DNA of 64,000 nucleotides. It comes from Corallococcus macrosporus DSM 14697 (lineage in GTDB: Bacteria; Myxococcota; Myxococcia; Myxococcales; Myxococcaceae). Where the stretch lies: NCBI RefSeq assembly GCF_002305895.1, contig NZ_CP022203.1, positions 8,218,001-8,282,000 of the forward strand, in the 5' to 3' direction. Below are positions 34,204 to 43,228 of the stretch, one piece after another (the first letter of the stretch is position 1; every line of letters begins with the position of its first letter). The translations under genes and the position numbers were made by a program. The notes under the pieces are model-generated. The model had not been told where the DNA came from. It was given only the letters and a program-made list of their open reading frames with translations, and searched no databases.

Positions 34204-34944
34204 ATGAGTCGCCTGTTGCCTTTGCACGTCACCTCCCACGAGGTGGCGTTGGAACCTCTTTGGGAGAGCCGCCAGGGGCACATCATTGGGACGGACGGCG
34301 AAGGTCGGCCGGTGGTGGACTTCGACGGCAATCCGGTGGGCCCTCGCGTAGCACGCAAGGCCGTGCGGATGGACGCAGAGGGAATCAAGGCTGCCGTCGA
34401 GTCACGGCAACCAGTGGAGATCCGCTTCGAGGAGGGAGACCCGCGGCTCCCCATCATCATGGCGCTGCTGCCCGTTGCGCCGCGGGCCTCACGCCTGGAT
34501 GCGATTCCGGGCGCGCGGATTGAGACCGCCGAGTCGCCCGCTCACGTCATTCAAGGCCGGGACGGGCTCGTGCTGCGCTGCGGGGACGCTGCCGTCACCC
34601 TGCTGCGCAACGGGAAGGTCTCCCTGCAGGGAACGTCCGTCGAGACCTCGGCGGAGGGCGCCGTGCGCATCAAGGGCATGGCGGTTCAGGTCCACACGCC
34701 GGGTGTGCCGGACGCCCGAGGGGGCCAGGCCGAAGCAGAAAGCCATCCTGCAGCGGGCCACCGCCCGAGCGACGATGAGGCAGACATCCAGGTCATCCAA
34801 GGCAGGGAGCGCCTCGTCCTGCGGTGTGGCAAGGCGCGCCTGACGCTCCTGCGCAGCGGGCGAATCCTGCTGGAGGGGACCTGCGTGGAGACGTGCGCCG
34901 AGGGCGTCGTCCGTCTCCAGGGCGGCTCCATCCAAATCAATTAG
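34204..34944 (+). CDS. DUF6484-type type VI secretion-associated protein
   Basis: A 246-residue protein, first gene of the cargo module. The N-terminal ~90 residues (GHIIGTDGEGRPVVDFDGNP, then VGPRVARKAV) fit the DUF6484 pattern found in VgrG/PAAR neighbourhoods. The C-terminal half is a tandem duplication of a beta unit: HVIQGRDGLVLRCGDAAVTL and IQVIQGRERLVLRCGKARLT, each followed by a LLEGT/VETxAEG strand pair. That resembles the repeats of a VgrG spike tip. It may decorate the spike or chaperone the effector. GGGGGAG precedes ATG 34204. The next gene starts 10 bases on. Confidence 0.75.
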   Translation: MSRLLPLHVTSHEVALEPLWESRQGHIIGTDGEGRPVVDFDGNPVGPRVARKAVRMDAEGIKAAVESRQPVEIRFEEGDPRLPIIMALLPVAPRASRLDAIPGARIETAESPAHVIQGRDGLVLRCGDAAVTLLRNGKVSLQGTSVETSAEGAVRIKGMAVQVHTPGVPDARGGQAEAESHPAAGHRPSDDEADIQVIQGRERLVLRCGKARLTLLRSGRILLEGTCVETCAEGVVRLQGGSIQIN

Positions 34945-34954
34945 GGGGCATGCC

Positions 34955-36250
34955 ATGGTGCTGGAGGACGTGCTGGAGGAGCACCTGGACGAGGCGGCCT
35001 TCCGGTGGCTGCAATGGGAGCGGGCCCTGGAAGCCCCGGACTTCACCCTCTTGGACGTGGCGAGCCAGGAAGCGCAGTTGGCGGCGCACCTGCATGGACT
35101 GGTGCTGGGCGGCGCGGAGGCCGCCGAGTCCTTGCTCTGGCCCGCACTGGACTCCGGAGAAGCAACGCGAATCACCGCTGCCGCGTATGTGCTGCTGGGC
35201 CAGGGACACGTCCAGGCCCTCCTCGACTTCATGGCTGGTGGCGCGCCCGAGGCGAGGGCGGCGGTCCGACGCGCGGTGGAGTTGAGCGCCGCCCCCAACC
35301 TGGGTGAGCACCTGCTCCCGCTGCTGAAGCGGGAGGACGTCTCCCTGCGGGCCCACCTCTTGGAGGCGCTGGCCTTCCGGTACGAAGCGCCTCCTGATTT
35401 GCTTGCGGAGTACTTCCTCCACGATGAGCCGCAGGCGCGAATGGCGGCGTTACGCGCCAGCTCGCCTCTTCGCGAGGACACGGTGCGCCACCTCCTCCCT
35501 CGACTCCTCGAGTCCGAGCACCCGGGGATTCGCGCCGCGGCGATGGAGGCCGGCCTCGCTTCGGGCGCGCGCATGGCCTGGGAGGCCTGCCGCCAGGCGG
35601 TGCGCGCGTGCAATGCCCACTCGCACCAAGCCATGGTGCTGCTCGCCCTCTTCGGCACCGACGCCGACACGGCCCTGCTGGTGGACATGTTGGAAGGGCG
35701 GGACATGCGCCCGCATGTCCTCTGGGCCCTGGGCTTCAGCGGGCGCCTCGGGGCCATGGAGGCCTGCCTCGCGCTGCTGGAGGACCCCCTGGTGGCACGG
35801 CTGGCGGGGGAAGCCTTCTCGGCCATGACGGGCCTGCAGTTGGAGGGCCTCCATGCCCTCCCTCCCGGCGAGAGGCCCGAAGGAGCGCCCCTGCCACCCG
35901 AACTCCAGGAGGACCTGGACGCCGACCTGGTGCCCAAACCCGAGGATGACCTGCCCTGGCCGTGCATTGGCGCGGTGAGGTACTGGTGGAAGGAGGCTCG
36001 GCCTCGCTTCCACGCCGAGCGACGCTATCTGAACGGCCAGCTTCTCGAAGGCCCCGTATTACTGGAGGCCCTCACGCACGGCCCCATGCGGCGCCGGCAC
36101 GTGCTGGCGCGGGAGTTGGCCATTCGCGGCAAGGGCCAGCACCGCATTCCCACCCGGGCCTTCTCCCCGCGCCAGAGGGCGGCGCTGGCCCAGGCCCGCG
36201 TGGCCTGCGAGCAACTGAGACTCTTCCCCCTGGAGCGCACGCTGCGCTGA
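34955..36250 (+). CDS. TIGR02270-family HEAT-like protein
   Basis: A 431-residue soluble helical protein of the TIGR02270 family, which occurs beside DUF2169 and PAAR genes in type VI secretion loci of myxobacteria and proteobacteria. Repeated helix pairs (ASQEAQLAAHLHGLVLGG, DVSLRAHLLEALAFRYEAPP, HPGIRAAAMEAGLASGA) suggest a HEAT-like solenoid. The C-terminus has a conserved-looking PCIGAVRYWW and RFHAERRYLNGQ. A role as effector chaperone or adaptor is inferred from context. It sits in the operon between the DUF6484 gene (10-base gap) and the DUF2169 gene (14-base gap). Confidence 0.85.
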   Translation: MVLEDVLEEHLDEAAFRWLQWERALEAPDFTLLDVASQEAQLAAHLHGLVLGGAEAAESLLWPALDSGEATRITAAAYVLLGQGHVQALLDFMAGGAPEARAAVRRAVELSAAPNLGEHLLPLLKREDVSLRAHLLEALAFRYEAPPDLLAEYFLHDEPQARMAALRASSPLREDTVRHLLPRLLESEHPGIRAAAMEAGLASGARMAWEACRQAVRACNAHSHQAMVLLALFGTDADTALLVDMLEGRDMRPHVLWALGFSGRLGAMEACLALLEDPLVARLAGEAFSAMTGLQLEGLHALPPGERPEGAPLPPELQEDLDADLVPKPEDDLPWPCIGAVRYWWKEARPRFHAERRYLNGQLLEGPVLLEALTHGPMRRRHVLARELAIRGKGQHRIPTRAFSPRQRAALAQARVACEQLRLFPLERTLR

Positions 36251-36264
36251 CGCGAGGAGTCGCC

Positions 36265-37389
36265 ATGCAAATCAGCGAGAACAGCACGGGCATGTCCGCG
36301 GGCCTCACCGTGGCGACGGACGCCCAGGCGCGCGAGCAGTGCGTCGTCGCCGTCAAGGGCACCTTCCTCATGGACGGCCGCGGCGAGCCCCAACTGGCGG
36401 AAGTGCAACGTCCACTGGCGTACTCGGACGAGCACCATGGGGCCCCCGAAACGACGAGCCTCCTCTGGGAGAATGACTTCGCGTTGACGAAGCCCCTGGT
36501 GGACCTCCTCGTGCAGGGCCATGCCGTCGCACCGCACGGGCGCGCGACGGAGGCGATGTTGGTGCGCGTGGAGATGCCGGGCCGGCACAAGGACCTCCGC
36601 GTCATGGGGGACCGCTACTGGGAAAAGGGGTTGACGGGCGTGAAGCCAACGCCGCCCAAGCCCTTCGTCCGCATGCCCCTTCGCTATGAGCTCGCCTTCG
36701 GTGGAGTGGACACCTCCCACCCGGAGCCGAAGCACCACGGCGCGGAGTTGCGCAACCCAGTGGGCAGAGGCTTCCGTCAGAACCCGCGCGCCGCGGATGC
36801 GGTGGGGACGCCGCTGCCCAACCTGGAGCACCCCCGGCACGTCCTCGACAGGTGGGAGGGGAAGACGGTGCCGGTGGGCCTGGGGCCCGTGAGCCGTGGC
36901 TGGCAGCCGCGCCTGGCCCACGCCGGCACGTACGACGAGCGCTGGCTGGCGGAGGACTACCCCTTCCTTCCCCGGGACTTCAACCCGCGCTACTTCCAGT
37001 GCGCGCCCGAGGACCAGCAACTGCCAGCCTTGCGCGGGGGTGAGGTGTTCCGGTGCCTGGGCATGGCCGAATCCGGCCCCTGGACGGTGACGCTGCCGCG
37101 CCGCCAGGTGCCTGTGGCCTTCCGCTTCCGCGAGTCCGACGTCCGCGCGGAGGCGCGCCTGGACACGGTGCTGCTCGACGCGGATGCCCGCGAAGTGGTG
37201 GTGACGTGGCGGGCCTCCGTGCCGCTGGGAAAGAAGCTCTCCCAACTTCGCGAGGTGCTGGTGGGCCTGCCACGCCCCAGCGTGAAGGAGGGGCCGGTGA
37301 GATACCTGCGCGGCAAGCCCTACTTCCGAGGACTGGGGGCACTGGTTTCCTGGAGGCAGCGCACGCGGCGGCCGGGAGGGCCGTCATGA
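36265..37389 (+). CDS. DUF2169-family type VI secretion accessory protein
   Basis: A 374-residue protein of the DUF2169 family, known in several species as an adaptor that loads PAAR-type effectors onto the secretion spike. It begins QCVVAVKGTFLMDGRGEPQL and contains ENDFALTKPLVDLLVQGHA, MPLRYELAFGG and RNPVGRGF, all typical. The mapping from family to role is established; its cognate effector here is inferred to be the DUF4150 protein two genes on. The start at ATG 36265 follows CGAGGAG. Its stop overlaps the next start by 4 bases (ATGA). Confidence 0.9.
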   Translation: MQISENSTGMSAGLTVATDAQAREQCVVAVKGTFLMDGRGEPQLAEVQRPLAYSDEHHGAPETTSLLWENDFALTKPLVDLLVQGHAVAPHGRATEAMLVRVEMPGRHKDLRVMGDRYWEKGLTGVKPTPPKPFVRMPLRYELAFGGVDTSHPEPKHHGAELRNPVGRGFRQNPRAADAVGTPLPNLEHPRHVLDRWEGKTVPVGLGPVSRGWQPRLAHAGTYDERWLAEDYPFLPRDFNPRYFQCAPEDQQLPALRGGEVFRCLGMAESGPWTVTLPRRQVPVAFRFRESDVRAEARLDTVLLDADAREVVVTWRASVPLGKKLSQLREVLVGLPRPSVKEGPVRYLRGKPYFRGLGALVSWRQRTRRPGGPS

Positions 37390-38450
37390 GCGCCACGCCT
37401 CTGTACGTCGCCGCCGCGGGCATGGCCTGCCCGCTGGGACTGAGCGCCGAGTCGGCCGGGGCCGCCCTGCGTGCGCGGATGAACCGCTTCAAGAGGAGCC
37501 GCTTCCACGACGATGACGGGGCGCCCATTGTCCTCTCCGAGGCCACGACGCTCGCCCCTGAGTCGCGGCGAGAGGAACGCGCCCTGGGCCTGCTGGGCAT
37601 GGCGGTGGCAAGCGCCGTGCGCGGGCTGGAGGAAGGCGAACTTGCCCACCTGCCCCTGGTGGTGGGCACGTCAGCGCCGGAGCGTCCAGGCGGTGTCCCG
37701 GAGGTGTTCCCCCAGGCACTCGAGCACCTTCAGCGAGGACACGGGCTTCGGCCGGAGGGCACCTTGTCCCGAAGCCTGGCCCTGGGGAATACGGCGGGAC
37801 TCCGGGCGCTGGCCGAAGCCCGGCTCCTGCTGACCCGTCACCCGCGGCTTCCCGGCTGCCTGGTGGCCGCGGTGGACACCTTCATCAACGCCACGAGCCT
37901 CGACGGCCTGCTTCGACAGGGGAGGCTGCTGCGCCCGGACAACTCGGACGGAGTGATTCCCGGCGAGGCCGCCGCCTGCCTCCTGGTGACGCGCGGGCCT
38001 CCTCGCGACGACGCATGCCCGCTCCGACTGGCGGGCCTCGGCTTCGGCCAGGAGCGGGCCACGCCGGAGTCGGACGAACCGCTGCGCGGGCTGGGGCTGG
38101 CGCGGGCCTACCGGGAAGCGCTGGCCGAGGGCGGTGTGGATGTCGCGGACGTGGACTTCCGCGTCGCTGACGCCTCTGGAGAGGGCTATGGCTTCAAGGA
38201 GCTCTCCCTGGCCCTCTCTCGGCTGCTGCACACGCGCAGGGAGTCCACGCCCCTGTGGCTCCCGGCGGAGTCCCTGGGGGAGACAGGGGCCGCGTCGGGC
38301 CTGGTGGCCCTGGCCTGGGCCTCAATGGCCATGCGCCACGGGTATGCGCCCGGCCCCCGGGCCCTCATCTCCACGTCCGACTCGGCCGGGGGGAGAGCAG
38401 CGGCACTCTTGCGCGGTCCTGACACGTACGCTCCACGAGGGATGCCCTGA
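37386..38450 (+). CDS. Thiolase-fold (beta-ketoacyl synthase-like) protein without clear active site
   Basis: A 354-residue protein with the overall pattern of a beta-ketoacyl-ACP synthase: YVAAAGMACPLGLSAESAGA at the N-terminus, a middle strand CLVAAVDTFINATSL, and GETGAASGLVALAWASMAM near the C-terminus. At the expected nucleophile position the usual DTACSS-type cysteine is replaced (VDTFIN), and the catalytic histidines are not evident, so it is probably not a working synthase. Such degenerate synthases recur in DUF2169/PAAR cargo modules with no defined role. Overlapping junctions on both sides (4 bases and 1 base) tie it firmly to the operon. Confidence 0.82.
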   Translation: MSATPLYVAAAGMACPLGLSAESAGAALRARMNRFKRSRFHDDDGAPIVLSEATTLAPESRREERALGLLGMAVASAVRGLEEGELAHLPLVVGTSAPERPGGVPEVFPQALEHLQRGHGLRPEGTLSRSLALGNTAGLRALAEARLLLTRHPRLPGCLVAAVDTFINATSLDGLLRQGRLLRPDNSDGVIPGEAAACLLVTRGPPRDDACPLRLAGLGFGQERATPESDEPLRGLGLARAYREALAEGGVDVADVDFRVADASGEGYGFKELSLALSRLLHTRRESTPLWLPAESLGETGAASGLVALAWASMAMRHGYAPGPRALISTSDSAGGRAAALLRGPDTYAPRGMP

Positions 38451-39550
38451 TGAAGGTATTCGCCAATGGCAATGAGGTGGCCTGCGCTGACGGGGATGGG
38501 AAGGTGGTGGCGGCCTTCCCGGACGTGTGCATGAGTCCTCCCCCACCGCCAGCGGGGCCGGTACCGGTGCCCTACCCGAACACCTCCTTCTCCCGGGACA
38601 TGAAGCAGGGCAGCAAGCGCGTCACCATCAACGGCAAGCCCGTCATGCTGAGGGACGAGTCCTATTACGCGACGTCCCCGCTGGGGAATGAGGCCGCCAC
38701 CCGCAACTTCGGAGCGGGCATCATCTCCCACCAGGTGACAGGGAAGACGCACTTCATCTCCTGGTCGATGGATGTCCAGTTCGAGGGCAAGAATGTCCCG
38801 AGGCATATCGACCTCACCACCTCCAACCACGGCAGCAACGCGAACAACGCCGTCCCCACCCCCAACCTCGCGCGGAGCGCCACGAGCAGTCCAGGCCAGG
38901 CCGCCTTCACCGCCTGCCCGTGTTGCAACGGGCCGCTGCACGAGAACCAGAAGGACCCGGTGACGGGACAACCCTTTGAGACCATTCCGGAGATGGAGTT
39001 CTACGGGCGTATCGCGCGCTACCGGATGGAAAGGCGCGCGGAGATGCTGGGCATCCTCCATCAGGTCGCGGAGGGCAAGCTGCCGATGCCGCCCTGGGCG
39101 AACAAGCCCGACGCGAAGTCCGGCCTGCCCGTCAAGGACAACATCATCCGCATGGGGGACGAGTGCGAGCGCGACTTCAAGAAGCTCCAAGAGCTTCGGC
39201 AGAAGCACCCCAACTGCCCCAACGTACACAACCCGCCGGACCAGGGGTGCGGTGTTCACTTCAAAGTCCTGGAGCCCGGACTGGCAGGCAACACCAAGGA
39301 CGGCGGACGCTGGGAGTCAGCCCGAACACAATCAATTGAAGAGTGGCGCCTGAAGGGGCATGCCATTCCCAGGAACGACAAAATAAACCACATGACCCCG
39401 GCGGATGCTGGCGGATGCCCTTACTCGGTACAAAACCTCGTTCCCACCAACGTCCTCAAAGGTGACTGCCTGGAAATTGAAGATACCCAGACTCGTCTTC
39501 AAAACATGATGCCTCCCAAGAGCACCGAACGTAAGCTGCTATTCCGGTGA
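38450..39550 (+). CDS. PAAR-like DUF4150 type VI effector with C-terminal toxin candidate
   Basis: A 366-residue protein. Residues 1-125 are a PAAR-like DUF4150 domain (PDVCMSPPPPPAGPVPVPYP, NTSFSRDM, ISHQVTGKTHFISWSMDV, HGSNANN), which caps the secretion spike. The middle has CPCCNGPLHENQKDP. The C-terminal ~100 residues are Cys-rich and contain NHMTPADAGGCPYSVQNLVP, reminiscent of HNH-type nuclease toxins; this is inference. GC content falls noticeably in the last ~230 bases, as seen at swapped toxin ends. The gene overlaps the previous stop by one base and is followed after 4 bases by a probable immunity gene. Confidence 0.82.
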   Translation: MKVFANGNEVACADGDGKVVAAFPDVCMSPPPPPAGPVPVPYPNTSFSRDMKQGSKRVTINGKPVMLRDESYYATSPLGNEAATRNFGAGIISHQVTGKTHFISWSMDVQFEGKNVPRHIDLTTSNHGSNANNAVPTPNLARSATSSPGQAAFTACPCCNGPLHENQKDPVTGQPFETIPEMEFYGRIARYRMERRAEMLGILHQVAEGKLPMPPWANKPDAKSGLPVKDNIIRMGDECERDFKKLQELRQKHPNCPNVHNPPDQGCGVHFKVLEPGLAGNTKDGGRWESARTQSIEEWRLKGHAIPRNDKINHMTPADAGGCPYSVQNLVPTNVLKGDCLEIEDTQTRLQNMMPPKSTERKLLFR

Positions 39551-39554
39551 GTCC

Positions 39555-40457
39555 ATGCGCCCTTCTTATCTTCGGCACAGCTTTCTTCCTTGGGGACATG
39601 GTCTACATTTCGCCAAGCCACCACCGCCCGGCGTCGAGAACCCGCGTCACCTCGCCAGCGATGACCCCTGGCATGTAATTCCTTGCGTCCTGGCAAACCT
39701 GCAGCAAGGCAGGTTCGAAGTCTCTCGGATGCTCGTCAGGCTGATGCATCAGGAACGGGATGCGGAGATCTGGAACGTCTGTGCGACCCTCCTATCCTAC
39801 GCTGCCCCCTACTCCGTCATACGTGAGCTTGAAGCCTCCTCCGAGGAGTTGCTAAAATCTGACGAACATAGTCCATACACCCGACGTTACTTCTGCGAGA
39901 TCCTTTCACGCTCGGCCGGCGTGTGGGGCGTGCCCCATTTGATCCGCCATTATCGGGAACTGAAGGACCGAAAAGTTGAATCCGAAGTAGAACATTACAT
40001 TTCACTGATGTTGGAGCCCGAGCCGAGGGCAATCTGGCACGGCCCGCGGATTGTGTGGGAATCAAACGAATTACCTCCCCCCTTCGAGGAATCCACGCCA
40101 TTGTTCATGAAGGAGGAGTACCTCAACCTGGTCGAAAGAACATTTCAGGAGGTTGTCTCGACCCAGAAGCTCTTTGAGCAAGATGCGCTTTGGGAGGGGG
40201 GACGCCTGGATATCAGGGCTGTCGCGCAGCGCCTCCTGACACGGGTACGCGATTGCACACATCCGGACCGCATCGAGGTAGGGCGTATGCTCCTCGAAGG
40301 CACCACAGGATTGGATTTCCGCGCGTTCTTTAATGGCTCTGGCCGACTGCAAAGCCTCACTGCGGCTGCAATTACCGAGGAATTCCTCGAACGGGGGGAT
40401 GCCGACAAGTATCAGCCCGGAGTCCGCTACTTCTTTGGTCATCGAATCCCAGATTGA
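39555..40457 (+). CDS. Putative immunity protein for the DUF4150 effector
   Basis: A 300-residue soluble protein of no family that I recognise. It is helix-rich (WHVIPCVLANLQQGRFEVSR, EIWNVCATLLSYAAPYSVIR) with a C-terminal YFFGHRIPD. It begins 4 bases after the effector stop, has clearly lower GC and less biased codons than the rest of the window, and closes the operon. Position and composition point to a horizontally acquired immunity gene protecting the producer from the toxin. The DNA evidence cannot prove that. A regulator or unrelated cargo gene is the alternative. Confidence 0.7.
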   Translation: MRPSYLRHSFLPWGHGLHFAKPPPPGVENPRHLASDDPWHVIPCVLANLQQGRFEVSRMLVRLMHQERDAEIWNVCATLLSYAAPYSVIRELEASSEELLKSDEHSPYTRRYFCEILSRSAGVWGVPHLIRHYRELKDRKVESEVEHYISLMLEPEPRAIWHGPRIVWESNELPPPFEESTPLFMKEEYLNLVERTFQEVVSTQKLFEQDALWEGGRLDIRAVAQRLLTRVRDCTHPDRIEVGRMLLEGTTGLDFRAFFNGSGRLQSLTAAAITEEFLERGDADKYQPGVRYFFGHRIPD

Positions 40458-41051
40458 TTGAATGCGCCTGTCCTCGACATCGAATTCCGGAAGCGCGAAA
40501 CCTTCGCGTCCGCGTGCAAGGCCTACAGCCGCATCCTTGAGGCTGGCCGCAGCCCCCGAGAGCACGTGACCCTCGCAGAGCAGTACGCCGCGTGCGCTGC
40601 GCCGGCCGACGAGCGCGTATCGGCGGCCGAGGTGGAGGAGCTCGTCCGCGAGGCCGCGGCGGCGCGGAATAGGTGGGAAGCGCATTCTCGCGCGGTGTGT
40701 CCCTGCCGCATGAGACGTGACGTGTGTCGCAACGGAAGGAGGCACTTCCATCAGCCGGTGAGGAGCAGTCGCGTCTTTCGTGTGAATCCTCGCTCCCTCC
40801 GCGTCGACTACGACTCCGGCCCGAGAAATGGCAATCGCCCATTGGGGCAACGCCGCTCACGGGCCAATGCCGCCCATGGACGGCTGCGGGTGTCCTCCGG
40901 AGCGCCCTCCAGGTCCAGGCCCCCCTCGGTCGTCCCCTGGGGCGGTGATCGAGCGCTCACCCGGCCCGCGCGAGAGCCCCTGCCCAGGCCAGGAGGTGGA
41001 GACCTGTCCTATTCCCCCCGGAGCGGGGGCCCGTCCCCCTGCCGCCACTGA
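40458..41051 (+). pseudogene. Decayed open frame continuing in phase after the immunity gene
   Basis: Directly after the immunity stop the same frame stays open. For about 75 codons it reads like protein with high third-position GC (RKRETFASACKAYSRILEAG, AEEVEELVRE-type helices), then loses coding character after about 40690. There is no ATG or ribosome binding site. It looks like the tail of an older gene left behind when the lower-GC effector and immunity cassette was exchanged. The rest of the gap to 41114 shows no other gene. Confidence 0.35.
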
Positions 41052-41114
41052 AGACTGGTGGACACCGCGACCGGAGAGCGACATCAGTGTTCGACAGTGG
41101 CCACGTCCACGTCT

Positions 41115-41606
41115 ATGTCCCATGGCATGAGCCCCGCACCCACGGAGGTGCTGCTGTTCACCCTGAACGGCCAGCGCTACGGACTGCCCGCACCCGACGT
41201 GCGCGAGCTGGTACGCGCGGCGCGCCTGACGCCCCTGCCCCGCTCGCCCGCCGTGGTGGAGGGCCTGTTGGACTTGCGGGGCGAGCTGTTGCCGGTGCTG
41301 GACCTGCGGCTGCGCTTCCGCCACCCGCCCCGCGCGCTGTCCCCCATGGACCACTTCATCGTGGCCGCCGCGGGCGCCCGGAGCGTCGTGCTGCGGGTGG
41401 ACCGCGCCGAGGGCCTGCGCGTCCTCACGCCGGACGAGTGGGACCCCACGCCACGCGAGCTGCCCGGCGTGGGCTACGTGGCGGGCGCCGTGAAGCTGAA
41501 GGACGGGCTCGTCCTGGTCCATGACCTGCGCACCTTCCTGTCCGAGGCCGAGGCCCTGGAGCTGGACGCCGCCATGGCCACGCCGCTGGAGCCGGAGCCC
41601 GCGTGA
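41115..41606 (+). CDS. cheW: CheW-type coupling protein, first gene of the left chemosensory operon
   Basis: A 163-residue CheW scaffold that links chemoreceptors to CheA. Typical segments are VLLFTLNGQRYGLPAPDVRE, LLDLRGELLPVLDLRLRF, VVLRVDRAEGL and the final KDGLVLVHDLRTFL. ATG 41115 or the in-frame ATG 41127 could be the start; no strong ribosome binding site is visible. Its stop overlaps the cheR start by 4 bases. It is one of two CheW proteins in this operon. Confidence 0.9.
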   Translation: MSHGMSPAPTEVLLFTLNGQRYGLPAPDVRELVRAARLTPLPRSPAVVEGLLDLRGELLPVLDLRLRFRHPPRALSPMDHFIVAAAGARSVVLRVDRAEGLRVLTPDEWDPTPRELPGVGYVAGAVKLKDGLVLVHDLRTFLSEAEALELDAAMATPLEPEPA

Positions 41607-43228
41607 ACTGGGGTCCCTGGAGCCATCCGGGTTACGCGGAGGTGCTGGCGCTGGTGGAGGAGCGCGCCGGGCTGGTGCCGCCGAGCTGCCCCGCCTCCGC
41701 GGAGGAGGGCATCGCCCGCGCCATGGCCCGGGCCGGGCTCAAGGACTTCGACGCCTACCGCGCGCGGCTCCTGGAAGCGCCCGCCGCGTTGGATGACCTG
41801 CTCATCGAGCTCACCGTCGGGGAGACGTACTTCTTCCGCACGCCCGAGCACTTCGAGCACCTGCGCGGCGTCGTGCTCCCGGAGCTGCGCGAGCGCCATG
41901 GCCCGGAGCACACCGCGCGGATGTGGAGCGCCGCGTGCTCGTCCGGCGAGGAGCCCTACTCCATCGCCGCCCTGCTGATGAGCGAGGGCTGGAGCGAGCA
42001 CATGTCCGTGTACGCCACGGACGTGTCGCGCGGCGCGCTCGCCCGGGCCCGGCAGGCCCACTACGGCGACTGGTCCCTGCGCGGCGGCTGGGCGGACCGG
42101 ATGCGCGCGCACCTGCGCGCCGAGGGACGCCGGTACGTCCTGTCCCCGGAGGTGCAGAAGCGCGTGCGCTTCAGCTACCTCAACCTCGCGCTCGACACCT
42201 GGCCGTCCGCGGACAGCGGCATCTGGAAGCTGGACGTCATCTTCTGCCGCAACGTCCTCATCTACTTCAACCGGCCCACCATCGAGGCCGTCGCGCGCCG
42301 CCTCCACGACGCGCTGGATGAGGGGGGCTACCTCTTCACCGGCCCGTCGGATCCGCCGCTCGGCGGGCTGGCGCCGCTGGAGTCCGTCCTCACCGAGTGG
42401 GGCGTGTTCTACCGCCGCCCTCTGGCCGGGGCCTCGCTCTCCCTGCCCATCCCGGCCGCGTGGACCGAGCCGCCCACCGTCGCCGCGACGACGGCGCCCA
42501 CGTGGAGCCCGTCCTCCACGGGCGCGCCCGGCGCTGGGACGGCGGCGCATCCCGGCATCCGGCCCCCGGGACAACCTGGCGGCACGGGGACCATGACGGG
42601 GCGCCCCGGCGCCGCGGCCTCCCCGCGCCCAGGCGACGCCGGCGCGGACGCTCCCCCTGGGAAGGCGACGGGCCCCGGCGCGTCCCCGGCCCCCGAGCGC
42701 CAGGGGCGCGCCCCCAGCGCCGCGGCCCTGCACGCCGCCCGGCAAGCCCTGTCCCGCGGCCACTGGCGCGAGGCGGCCCAGCACCTGGGCGCGCTGGACC
42801 CGGACCCGGACACCGCCGCCACGGCCGTGCGCGCGCTGGCGAACCTGGACGCCGCCGCCGCCGTCTACGCCTGCGCCGAGGCCGCCACCCGGCACCCGCT
42901 GGTCGCGGGGCTTCGCTACCTGGAGTCCCTGTTGCTCCTGGGACAGGGGCGGCTCGCGGACGCGGAGCGCGCCGTCCGGCAGGCGCTGTACCTGGAGCCC
43001 ACACTCGTCGTCGCGTGGCTCATCCTGGGGCGCGTGCTACGCAGGCACGGCGACCCGGCCGGCGCCGTGAAGGCCTGGCGCGAGGCGGAGCACCTGTGCG
43101 ACGCCCTCCCCCCGGACGCGCCGCTCCCCCACGCGGACGGCGAGAGCGCCAGCAGGCTGGCGGAGGTGGCGCGCGGTGAGCGGTCACGCATGGAGGCAGC
43201 CCTGGCTGCCGGTGAGGAGCTGAGCTGA
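41603..43228 (+). CDS. cheR: CheR methyltransferase with C-terminal TPR region
   Basis: A 541-residue chemoreceptor methyltransferase that transfers methyl groups from S-adenosylmethionine to receptor glutamates. The catalytic part (1-280) has VGETYFFRTPEHFEHL, the SAM motif MWSAACSSGEEPYSIA, YATDVSRGALARAR and FCRNVLIYF. A ~90-residue Pro/Gly/Ala-rich linker follows, then a TPR-like domain (residues about 375-530) with LLLGQGRLADAERAVRQALY and EPTLVVAWLILGRVLRRHGD. TPR tails on CheR are known in myxobacteria and probably target partner proteins. It starts at GTG 41603 inside the cheW stop and ends in TGATG with the next gene. Confidence 0.92.
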   Translation: MNWGPWSHPGYAEVLALVEERAGLVPPSCPASAEEGIARAMARAGLKDFDAYRARLLEAPAALDDLLIELTVGETYFFRTPEHFEHLRGVVLPELRERHGPEHTARMWSAACSSGEEPYSIAALLMSEGWSEHMSVYATDVSRGALARARQAHYGDWSLRGGWADRMRAHLRAEGRRYVLSPEVQKRVRFSYLNLALDTWPSADSGIWKLDVIFCRNVLIYFNRPTIEAVARRLHDALDEGGYLFTGPSDPPLGGLAPLESVLTEWGVFYRRPLAGASLSLPIPAAWTEPPTVAATTAPTWSPSSTGAPGAGTAAHPGIRPPGQPGGTGTMTGRPGAAASPRPGDAGADAPPGKATGPGASPAPERQGRAPSAAALHAARQALSRGHWREAAQHLGALDPDPDTAATAVRALANLDAAAAVYACAEAATRHPLVAGLRYLESLLLLGQGRLADAERAVRQALYLEPTLVVAWLILGRVLRRHGDPAGAVKAWREAEHLCDALPPDAPLPHADGESASRLAEVARGERSRMEAALAAGEELS

